From JACCXG01 sp963834305 (GTDB lineage Bacteria > Acidobacteriota > Vicinamibacteria > Vicinamibacterales > 2-12-FULL-66-21), in NCBI GenBank assembly GCA_963834305.1, contig CAWIAX010000002.1:2170001-2234000 (forward strand): a stretch of 64,000 nt of DNA, in the 5' to 3' direction. The position numbers were made by a program, and so were the translations under genes. The notes beneath the pieces were generated by a model. That model made no database searches, was not told where the DNA came from, and saw only the letters and a list, made by a program, of their open reading frames with translations. Below are positions 57,218 to 64,000 of the stretch, piece by piece; the stretch's first letter is position 1, and each line of letters opens with the position of its first letter.

Positions 57218-58426
57218 TCACGTCCACAGCGAGCTGAGCACGATGCGGCGGAAGCCCGGGTTGCGCAGCAGGGCCAGCGCCGCCGTGCGATGCCAGTTGA
57301 AGTTCGCCGTCCGCCGGAGCAGCGGGACGATGCCGTCGATGGCCGCGAGCTCGAGGAGGGCGTCGATCGCGCGGTCGTCGAACCGCGCCGCCAGCGTGCG
57401 GAACGCCAGGCCGGTCCGGAGCTCCGGTCCCAGCCGTGCCTGCCATCCGCTTTCGTAGGCGCGGAGCGTCGCCGCATCGGTCCGGTCGCGCCGCAGTGCA
57501 TCGACGAGCACCTGTCCGGCCAGCTCGCCGCTGAGCAACCCGTAATAGATCCCGCCGCCCGTCGTGGGCTTGGCGAGGCCGGCCGCGTCGCCGACGGCCA
57601 GGATGCGGTCACCAAACGTGCGCTTCACGGGAGCCAGCGGCAGCACCTTCAGCCGGGGCGGCGTGGGGATGGCGCCGGCCCCGTGCCGGCGCGCCAGCGC
57701 CTCGGTGTAGTGCCGGAAGCGCCCCGCCGCACCGTCGCTCGCCATCAGGCCGATGCGCGCCATCGACGCCCCGTCGCGCTGGAACGGCACCAGCCAGCCG
57801 AAGCCGCGCGGCGCCAGCGTGCGGTTGAGGTCGATCTCGACGGCATCGACGACCGGAAACGGCGTCTCGATCTGCGCGCTCTGGAGATAGGCGCGCGGGA
57901 TGCCGAGCCCGAGCTGCCGGTTGAAGCGGTACTGTGCGCCGCAGGCGAGCACCCCGGCGCGGCCGCGCACCTGGCGCACGGCAGCGCGGCCGGCGCGCTC
58001 CTCGACGACGGCGGTGACGCAGCTGGTGGAGACCGCGATCTGCTGCACCCGCGCGCCGCGGACGATGACCGCTCCGGCGGCAGCCGCGGCGGTGGCGAGC
58101 GCCCGGTCGAAACGGCCGCGATCGACGACCGCGGCGGCGGCTTCGCCACCCTCGACCAGAATGCTGCGCCCGTGCGCGCCGTGAAACCGCGCCGAGCGGA
58201 TGACCGTGCAGATGGTGTCGCGGGGCAGGGCGAGCTCGTCGAACGCCTCGAGGCCGAGGACGCCGGTGCAGTGCACGGGGTCGCCGACGTGTTCGTGCTC
58301 CTCGAGCACGAGCACCGACAGCCGCTCAGCGGCCAGCGTCCGGGCCGCCGCGAGCCCGGCCGGCCCGGCGCCGATCACGATCACATCCCACTCGCGTCCC
58401 GCCCGGTCGAGGAAATCGCTCGGCAT
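57218..58426 (-). CDS. Geranylgeranyl-reductase-family flavoprotein
   Basis: 402 residues from ATG 58426. An N-terminal FAD-binding Rossmann loop 'WDVIVIGAGPAGLAAARTLA' is followed by 'HVGDPVHCTGVLG', 'IDLNRTLAPRGFGWLVP' and 'GDRILAVGDAAGLAKPTTGGGIYYG', the GG-reductase family signature. Members reduce prenyl double bonds of lipids or carriers. Sitting inside a polysaccharide locus, it may saturate a polyprenyl carrier; this is inference. It is convergent with the HAD gene. Confidence 0.86.
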   Translation of the reverse strand: MPSDFLDRAGREWDVIVIGAGPAGLAAARTLAAERLSVLVLEEHEHVGDPVHCTGVLGLEAFDELALPRDTICTVIRSARFHGAHGRSILVEGGEAAAAVVDRGRFDRALATAAAAAGAVIVRGARVQQIAVSTSCVTAVVEERAGRAAVRQVRGRAGVLACGAQYRFNRQLGLGIPRAYLQSAQIETPFPVVDAVEIDLNRTLAPRGFGWLVPFQRDGASMARIGLMASDGAAGRFRHYTEALARRHGAGAIPTPPRLKVLPLAPVKRTFGDRILAVGDAAGLAKPTTGGGIYYGLLSGELAGQVLVDALRRDRTDAATLRAYESGWQARLGPELRTGLAFRTLAARFDDRAIDALLELAAIDGIVPLLRRTANFNWHRTAALALLRNPGFRRIVLSSLWT

Positions 58427-58491
58427 CCGGTCGCTGCGGCACCTGGGCGCCGCGGCGTTACTCCTCCCTGAAAGCGGACTGTGCAGTCGCG

Positions 58492-60228
58492 CTAGAACTT
58501 GCGCTCGCGATGTTCCCACGTCCCGCGCGCGCTGATCCAGAACGACAGCAGGATCAGGCGGATGTCGAGCCAGAACGACCGCCGCTTCACGTAGACCCGA
58601 TCGTAACGGAACTTGTGCCGCCGCGTCACGTCGCGGGGCGCGTAGATCTGGGCCACGCCCGTCAGGCCCGGCTGCACCGCGGTCCGCGCCGCGTAGCCCT
58701 CGACGTCCTCCATGGCCACCACCGCGCCGTTGCCGGTGGCCTCGATCTCGCCAGGACGGAGAGCCCGCGGGCCGACAAAGCTCATGTCGCCCTTGAAGAT
58801 GTTCACGAGCTGCGGCAACTCGTCCATGGCCGTAGCCCGCATCAGGCGCCCGATCCGCGTGATGCGCGCGTCGCCGGCACTCGCCTGGAGCGGGCCGTGA
58901 TCGCGCTCGGCGTGCACCACCATCGAGCGGAATTTCAGCACGCTGAACGTGGTACCGTGCTGCCCCACACGCTCCTGCCGGAAGAATACCGGACCACCGT
59001 CCTCGAGCTTGATCAGGGCCGCCGCCATCGCCCACACGGGGGCCGACAAGACGAGCCCGCCGCCCGCCAGCACGGCATCGAAAGCGCGCTTCAGCCGCGC
59101 CGGCGGCGGCGCCGGCGGGCCCGCCAGCACCTGCGCGTAGAGAGCCGCGGTTCGGTCAGCCATGCGGGCACGGCGGAACTCGCCGGTATATCGTTGCCGG
59201 GCTGCCTCTCCCATGCGCCTGCGCAGCTCCACGTCATCCGCCAGCCGGCCCAGGGCCTCCCCCATCGCCGCGGCGTCTCCAGGCGGGACGGTAAAGCCGG
59301 TCACGCCGTCCACGTTCACCCACGGGACGCCGGTCGCCAGCCGGGTGCTGACCACCGGTTTTCCACGGGCCATGGCCTCCAGCTGCACCAGCCCGAATGC
59401 CTCCGCCCGGGTGACCGACGGCAGCACGAACAGGTCGCACGCCCCGTACCACGCCGCCACCGCGGCATCGTCCAGTGCGCCGGGGAAGAACGTGCGGTCC
59501 GCGATACCCAGGCGGGCGGCCTCGTCCTGCAGGTGTGCGCGCAGCGGCCCGTCGCCGATGACGACGGCGGCAAGGGGGCGGTCGCGGAGGGCCCGCAGCA
59601 GCACATCGACGCCCTTGTACGGCACGAGCCGCCCGACGAAGAGGGCCACGGGGCCGGTCCAGCGCTGGCGGACGGCCGCAACGGCCGGATGGGACTCGGG
59701 CTGGCCGGCGGCCGCGATGTCGAGGCCGAACGGGATTACGGCACAGCGGCGCCGGTGCGCGGCCAGAGCCTCTGCGTGCTCCGCGAGCGCCGGCGACGAG
59801 ACGACGATGCGGGCCGCGCGGCTGAGCGGCACGTTCAGGAACGGCTGGTAGAACAGCCGGTACCGCCAGCGCGGCCGGAGCACTTCGCTGTGGTACCAGA
59901 TGACCAGGCGTGTGCGCGGGCGCCTGACGGCGTAGGCCAGCAGCGCCATGGGGTTCGGTTCGTGCAGCACCAGGATGTCGGCGTCGATCGATCCAAGGAG
60001 CCGGATGAGCGCCGGCGCGAACCACACGGATCCCACCTTCAGCACGGACCCGGCGCGGGTGACCGGCACACCGCCGACGACGTCGTGGCGGGTGTCCTTC
60101 GTGGTCCCGACGACCAGCGCGCGGCTGTCGATGCCCTGCTCGCGCTCCCCCTCGCACAGCGCCTGGAGCACCCGCTCCATGCCGCCGGCCACGGGAGGAT
60201 AGAACTTGCCGAGGTGCGTGACTTTCAT
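58492..60228 (-). CDS. Fused GT4 glycosyltransferase and polyprenyl-phosphate sugar-1-phosphate transferase
   Basis: 578 residues with two enzymes in one chain. Residues 1-370 are a GT-B fold: 'HLGKFYPPVAGGMERVLQAL', 'VALFVGRLVPYKGVDVLLRAL' and 'LPSVTRAEAFGLVQLEAMARG'. Residues 378-578 are a bacterial sugar transferase: membrane helix (AFDAVLAGGGLVLSAPVWAM), 'GPVFFRQERVG', 'VLKFRSMVV', 'ATAMDELPQLVNIFKGD' with the Asp-Glu pair, 'GPRALRPGE' and 'QPGLTGVAQI'. It could start a repeat unit on undecaprenyl phosphate and add a sugar. It overlaps the next GT by four bases. Confidence 0.88.
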   Translation of the reverse strand: MKVTHLGKFYPPVAGGMERVLQALCEGEREQGIDSRALVVGTTKDTRHDVVGGVPVTRAGSVLKVGSVWFAPALIRLLGSIDADILVLHEPNPMALLAYAVRRPRTRLVIWYHSEVLRPRWRYRLFYQPFLNVPLSRAARIVVSSPALAEHAEALAAHRRRCAVIPFGLDIAAAGQPESHPAVAAVRQRWTGPVALFVGRLVPYKGVDVLLRALRDRPLAAVVIGDGPLRAHLQDEAARLGIADRTFFPGALDDAAVAAWYGACDLFVLPSVTRAEAFGLVQLEAMARGKPVVSTRLATGVPWVNVDGVTGFTVPPGDAAAMGEALGRLADDVELRRRMGEAARQRYTGEFRRARMADRTAALYAQVLAGPPAPPPARLKRAFDAVLAGGGLVLSAPVWAMAAALIKLEDGGPVFFRQERVGQHGTTFSVLKFRSMVVHAERDHGPLQASAGDARITRIGRLMRATAMDELPQLVNIFKGDMSFVGPRALRPGEIEATGNGAVVAMEDVEGYAARTAVQPGLTGVAQIYAPRDVTRRHKFRYDRVYVKRRSFWLDIRLILLSFWISARGTWEHRERKF

Positions 60229-61412
60229 CGTGGCGAGGTTCCGGCGCGCACGAGCAGCTCCGCGTAGACGGGCAGCAGCCGGCGCACGTGATGGTCCCAG
60301 GTCAGCCCGGCCGCCCGCGCGCGCCGGGCCGCCGCGAGCCGGCCAGCGGGATCGGCCGTGTCGAGTGCCTGTTCGACCGCAGCGATCCAGGCCGGGAGGT
60401 CGTCGGGCGCGAGACAGACAGCCAGGCCCCCGGACGCCTCGCGCAGCGCGGGAATGTCGGAGGCAATCACCGGCTTCCCTGCCGCGAACGCCTCGACCAG
60501 CGGCAGCCCGTAGCCTTCACGGTCGGAGGGCAGCAGCAGCAGATGGCATCGTTCGTACACCGAGCGGAGGACGTCGCGTTCGAGGTAGGGCAGCTCGAGA
60601 ATGTCGCGCACGTCGAGATCGCGCGCGCGCTGCCGGGTCTCCGGCCGGAACGTCGAGCCGACGCGAACCAGGCGCACCCGGCGGCCGCGCTGGCCGACCG
60701 CCGCCACGATTTCGAGGACGCGGTCCAGCCGTTTGCGCGGGATGTCGCTGCCGACATGGAGGAGATCGAACACCCCGGGCTGTGCCGGCACCAGCGCGGC
60801 GGCCCGCGCCCGCGCCCCCGCGGGAGGGGGCTCGAGCAGGGCGGGATCGATCCCGTTCGGGACAACGCGGAGCCGCGAGGCTTCGGCGAGGCCGTAGCCG
60901 GCCAGCTCGTCGCGGGCGGCTTCGCTCCCGCAGACGACGATCTCGGCACGCCGCAAGCCGCGCAGGATGCGGCGCGACATGGCGCGGAACCACGCCGGTC
61001 TTGGTTCGTGGCCGGGATCGCTGCCTGGGAGGAGGCTCCGGAAGGTGTCCACGTCGTGGCACGTGACCACCGTGCGGCGTGCCGGCAGTTCCAGCGCGAG
61101 CTGCGCGTAGCTGTGGTCCACCACGTGATAGAGGTCGAACTGCCCGGCCACCTCGCGGCGCACGTGCCGCGGGTAGAGCACCATCCTGTTCAGCACGCGA
61201 TCGGCGAAGAAGGCGTGGCGCACGCGGGACAACGGTCCAGGCGACGCAATCCGCCGCAGCCGGTGGCGGACGGGCGTCACGCGCAGCGCGGGCGCGAACG
61301 CGGGCAGGCGGGAGACCAGCAGGGCGCCCATCTGGTCCATGCTCGGCCAGCCCTCTTCCGCCATGTCGTGCAGCACGGCCAGCGATCCGGTCAGGGTGTC
61401 GGCAGCGGTCAT
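60225..61412 (-). CDS. Glycosyltransferase family 4 protein
   Basis: 395 residues from ATG 61412. GT-B pattern: 'DLYHVVDHSYAQLALELPARRTVVTCHDVD', 'VVPNGIDPALLEPP', 'LLHVGSDIPRKRLDRVLEIV', 'ELPYLERDVLRSVYERCHLLLLPSDREGYGLPLVEAFAAGKPVIASD' read as separate blocks with the EGYGLP..E nucleotide-sugar motif. The substrate is unknown. The stop overlaps the next gene's start, so translation is coupled. Confidence 0.88.
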   Translation of the reverse strand: MTAADTLTGSLAVLHDMAEEGWPSMDQMGALLVSRLPAFAPALRVTPVRHRLRRIASPGPLSRVRHAFFADRVLNRMVLYPRHVRREVAGQFDLYHVVDHSYAQLALELPARRTVVTCHDVDTFRSLLPGSDPGHEPRPAWFRAMSRRILRGLRRAEIVVCGSEAARDELAGYGLAEASRLRVVPNGIDPALLEPPPAGARARAAALVPAQPGVFDLLHVGSDIPRKRLDRVLEIVAAVGQRGRRVRLVRVGSTFRPETRQRARDLDVRDILELPYLERDVLRSVYERCHLLLLPSDREGYGLPLVEAFAAGKPVIASDIPALREASGGLAVCLAPDDLPAWIAAVEQALDTADPAGRLAAARRARAAGLTWDHHVRRLLPVYAELLVRAGTSPR

Positions 61413-61416
61413 GGCG

Positions 61417-62541
61417 TCACCGGACCGACAGGAGCGAAGAGAGGCGCCCGAACACGAGCTCGCTGTCGAAGCCGTCCCTGACCAGGGCGGCGCCGGCGGC
61501 GGCCCGGCGGCTGGCTTCGTCGGGGCGATCGAGCGCATCGCGCAGCGCGCCCGCGAGCGCCGCGGCGTCGCCCGGAGGGACCGTCCACCCGGTCACGCCG
61601 TCACGCACGGTTTCCACCAGGCCGCCGACCGCCGAGGCAATTACCGGCGTGCCACAGGCGAGCGATTCGAGCACGGAGAAGCCGAGCCCTTCGGCCCGGC
61701 TGGCCTGCACGCACACGTCCGCGGCGGCGTAGTCGAGCGCCAGGTCGCCGCGTGGATCGGCGGCGTCGGTGGCAATGATCCGGTCGTGGATGCCGGCCCG
61801 GGCAGCGTGGCGCCGGAACTCCTCGTGGCCGCCGCTCCGGTGCAGCAGGTAGACGTCGCGGCCTTCGGCGATCAGCATCGCGAACGCCTCGATCAGCGTC
61901 GCGGTGTCCTTCTCCGGCGCCACGCGGCTGCTGCTGAACACGATGCGGCCGGACGCCGGCAGGCCGCGCGCGGCGCGCGCGGCGGCCCGATCGAAGCGTT
62001 CGGCGAAGCGGCGGGTGTCGACGCCGTAGACGGGAATGACCTGGATGGGCTGCCTGCGACCGTAGCGTGCGACCACCGTTCCGAGATACCGGCTGAGCAC
62101 GATGTAGCCGCGGCCGAACCGGCCGTTCAGCCAGCCGAGCGCGTGGATGCCGGCCAGCGCGACCGCGGAAAAGGGCGCCCCCGCGGCGCGCCGCGCCACA
62201 TAGTATTCCGCGGCCGGGCTGCACACCAGCATCCAGCAGGCGGTGCCGCGCCAGCGCGAGGCGACGTTGGCCGCCAGCGCCGCCAGTCCGTAGCCCTGCA
62301 CGAGCACCGCGTCGTGCGAGCGCGACGCCGCCAGCGTGCGCAGCACCCGCCAGGCGAACGCCAGCCGCCCCGGCGCCGCGACGGTCACCGGCACGCCGGT
62401 CGGCTGGCTGACCGCGCGCCCGCCAGGGATGCCGCGGGCCAGCACGTGCAGCGTGACCCGCGCCGCCAGCCCTTCGACCAGCCGCGCATCCGTCCCGCTC
62501 TCCACGATGAACCAGACGACCGGCTTCGCCGTCGGCGTCAT
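61417..62541 (-). CDS. Glycosyltransferase family 4 protein
   Basis: 374 residues from ATG 62541. 'VIPVYGVDTRRFAERFD', 'GRIVFSSSRVAPEKDTATLIEAF', 'VCVQASRAEGLGFSVLESLACG' and 'VIASAVGGLVETVRDGVTGW' are characteristic of GT4, including the E-x7-E loop. The N-terminal acceptor domain has 'AVLVQGYGLAALAANVAS'. The ATG overlaps the upstream methyltransferase stop (ATGA). Acceptor and donor sugars are unknown. Confidence 0.88.
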   Translation of the reverse strand: MTPTAKPVVWFIVESGTDARLVEGLAARVTLHVLARGIPGGRAVSQPTGVPVTVAAPGRLAFAWRVLRTLAASRSHDAVLVQGYGLAALAANVASRWRGTACWMLVCSPAAEYYVARRAAGAPFSAVALAGIHALGWLNGRFGRGYIVLSRYLGTVVARYGRRQPIQVIPVYGVDTRRFAERFDRAAARAARGLPASGRIVFSSSRVAPEKDTATLIEAFAMLIAEGRDVYLLHRSGGHEEFRRHAARAGIHDRIIATDAADPRGDLALDYAAADVCVQASRAEGLGFSVLESLACGTPVIASAVGGLVETVRDGVTGWTVPPGDAAALAGALRDALDRPDEASRRAAAGAALVRDGFDSELVFGRLSSLLSVR

Positions 62542-63245
62542 CGCGGCTTCTCCGCGACGGTCAGGGCGTGAAGGCCGAACGGCGAGAGCCACCGGCTCCG
62601 CTCCGCCAGCAGCAGCGGCGGGCGCCCGGGAAACGGCAGGTAGTGGCCGGCGCTCTCTCCCCGCAGGATCGTCAAGCCCGCCGATCGCACCCACCGCCGC
62701 ACCAGCGGCGCGAGCAGGAAGTGATTGATCGGCTGCCCCTCCTCCGTGAACCGGCGGCCGGTCAGCCGCAGGTAGCCGCGGTAGGCGCCGATGGGACCGA
62801 GGTAGTTCGGATGCGTGAGGAACAGGCGCCCGCCCGGGCGGAGCACACGCGCGAACTCGCGGAGCGCAGCCCGGGGATCCGGCACGTGCTCGATCGTCTC
62901 GCAGGAGATCACGGTGTCCATGCTCGCCGAGGGCAGCGCAACCGCCTGCGCGTCGGCCTGCAGGACCCGGCACGCCGCACCAGGCAGCGCCTGCATGCGC
63001 CCGCGCGCCAGGCGCACGGCGCTCAGCGAGAAGTCGGCCGCCGCGTAGAGCCGGGGCCGCGCGTGGCGGCTGATCCAGGCGGCAAGCTCGCCGCGGCCGC
63101 ACGCGATCTCGAGCACGCGCTTCCCATCCAGGTCGCGCGCCGGCATCAGCACCCCCTGCACCAGGCCGTGCCACGGCGTGTCGAGCGCCTCGGTGCCCGA
63201 TACGCGCTCGTGCCAGGCGTCGTAGTCCGCCCGCGGATCAGCCAT
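62538..63245 (-). CDS. Class I SAM-dependent methyltransferase
   Basis: 235 residues. 'KRVLEIACGRGELAAWISRH' is SAM motif I; 'LYAAADFSLSAVRLARGRM', 'MDTVISCETIEHVPDPRAALREF' and 'RLFLTHPNYLGPIGAYRGYL' follow. It probably methylates a sugar of the repeat unit, judged by its place between glycosyltransferases. Its start overlaps the preceding GT by eight bases. Confidence 0.87.
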   Translation of the reverse strand: MADPRADYDAWHERVSGTEALDTPWHGLVQGVLMPARDLDGKRVLEIACGRGELAAWISRHARPRLYAAADFSLSAVRLARGRMQALPGAACRVLQADAQAVALPSASMDTVISCETIEHVPDPRAALREFARVLRPGGRLFLTHPNYLGPIGAYRGYLRLTGRRFTEEGQPINHFLLAPLVRRWVRSAGLTILRGESAGHYLPFPGRPPLLLAERSRWLSPFGLHALTVAEKPR

Positions 63246-64000
63246 GGATCACCTTGTCGCGCGCGGTGCGATACGCGGCGTCGAACGCCGCGGCCGTCCC
63301 GGCCCAGGTGTAGCGCGACGCCGCGACGCGGTGCGCTTCGGTGCCGACCGCCCGCCTCAGGGGCAGGTCGTCGGCCAGGCGCGCAATCGCGTCCGCGAGC
63401 GCGGCGGCGTCCGCCGGCGGCACGAGCAGCCCCGTCCGCTCGTGGGCTACGACGTCCTGCATGCCCGCGGTGCGGGTGGTCACGATCGGCAGGCCGCTCC
63501 ACATCGCTTCGATGAGCGTGAGCGGCGTGCCCTCGAACAGGCTGGGCAGCACGAACAGATCGGCCGAGGCCATTGCCCGCGCCATCATCGCGTCGTCCCC
63601 GCCGCCGAGGATCCGGACGCGCGACGCGGCGTCGCGGCTGAACAGCCGCAGGATCTCCTCCGGCGGCACGCCGCCGCCGAGGATCTCGAGTGTCAGGTGG
63701 GGATAGCGTCCGCCGAGCGCGCTGAACGCCCGCGCCAGTTCGACCACGCCTTTGCGTGGCAGCCACGTGCCGGCAAAAAGCAGGCGGTGCACGCGGTCGT
63801 AGGTCCGGCTGCCGGCGGTCTGTCCGAAGACCGGATCCGCGCCCGGTGTTACCGGCGTCACCGCGGCGGGATCGATGCCGAAACGGGCCGCCAGGAAGTC
63901 CCGGTCCTGCCGGTTCAGGCAGATCACGTGATCGGCATGGCGCAGCGACATCCGCGACAGCCAGAGGCTGCTCAACGGATAGACGACGCGGGTCTTCGCG
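63238..64000 (-). CDS. Glycosyltransferase family 4 protein (5' end outside window)
   Basis: C-terminal ~253 residues only; the frame is open to the window edge. 'ADHVICLNRQDRDFLAARFGI', 'LFAGTWLPRKGVVELARAF', 'ILGGGDDAMMARAMASADLFVLPSLFEGTPLTLIEAMWSGLPIV' as consecutive blocks, and 'ERTGLLVPPADAAALADAI' fit GT4. The exopolysaccharide cluster therefore continues beyond 64000. Confidence 0.9.
   Translation of the reverse strand, partial: AKTRVVYPLSSLWLSRMSLRHADHVICLNRQDRDFLAARFGIDPAAVTPVTPGADPVFGQTAGSRTYDRVHRLLFAGTWLPRKGVVELARAFSALGGRYPHLTLEILGGGVPPEEILRLFSRDAASRVRILGGGDDAMMARAMASADLFVLPSLFEGTPLTLIEAMWSGLPIVTTRTAGMQDVVAHERTGLLVPPADAAALADAIARLADDLPLRRAVGTEAHRVAASRYTWAGTAAAFDAAYRTARDKVIHG

Overview
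This window is GC-rich, with a GC bias at third codon positions. It carries 62 protein-coding genes and one tRNA gene. No gene-free stretch is longer than about 210 bases. Several features together suggest an environmental Acidobacteriota (Vicinamibacteria-like) genome or metagenome bin. These are the gliding-type ABC operon with a DUF4340 partner, a small microcompartment locus, the complete trehalose/maltose-1-phosphate gene set, and 'PDRR...GGRR' receiver-like proteins. That placement is inference and no marker phylogeny was run. I see no insertion sequence, integrase, phage gene or CRISPR array.

Layout. 1-6496 (+): an ABC exporter of the GldA/GldF/GldG type, a DUF4340 protein, a PBP4-type D-Ala-D-Ala carboxypeptidase and a HEAT-repeat protein. 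6477-9055 (-): an AlaX-type tRNA editing protein, then queC and queE. 9064-10385 (+): an ArsC/Spx-like thioredoxin-fold gene with an in-frame UGA at its catalytic cysteine, coupled to a DUF72 gene. 10360-21805 (-): one long co-directional run. In transcription order it holds a SEC-C protein, cdaA-cdaR-glmM (cyclic di-AMP synthesis and cell-wall sugar), pdxJ, a hydrolase, TPR and YHS proteins, a class II aldolase, one hexameric and three pentameric microcompartment shell genes, a 70-residue Cys/His-tailed peptide, a D-2-hydroxyacid dehydrogenase, nth and a cyclophilin. 21848-27950 (-): a DHS-like protein, a pseudokinase, tRNA(CAT), tilS, ftsH and folP. 28093-30387 (+): queA and a PerM-type protein; a DUF4112 gene follows on the minus strand.

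30856-43601 (+) is a glycogen/trehalose cluster: glgX, glgE, treS-mak fusion, treZ, treY. 43612-45236 (-) holds a free-standing LigD-type polymerase domain and an unknown partner. 45290-49637 has a receiver-like protein, fabH, and the yebC-ruvC-ruvA-ruvB operon. 49714-52125 (-) has three methyltransferases. 52333-64000 is an exopolysaccharide locus with Wzc, Wzy, a glycosyltransferase/phosphoglycosyl-transferase fusion, three more glycosyltransferases, a methyltransferase, a HAD nucleotidase and a geranylgeranyl-reductase-like flavoprotein.

Two results matter most. First, the gene at 9064-9399 reads in frame through one TGA placed exactly where its family has the first Cys of the CxxC motif. 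A perfect 6-bp hairpin with a G-first loop lies 22 nt downstream, so this is a strong candidate selenoprotein. Second, ten genes are interrupted by 15 frame breaks, and every one is repaired by removing a single base. This looks like insertion-biased consensus error of the long-read kind, so these genes should be read as intact in the organism.
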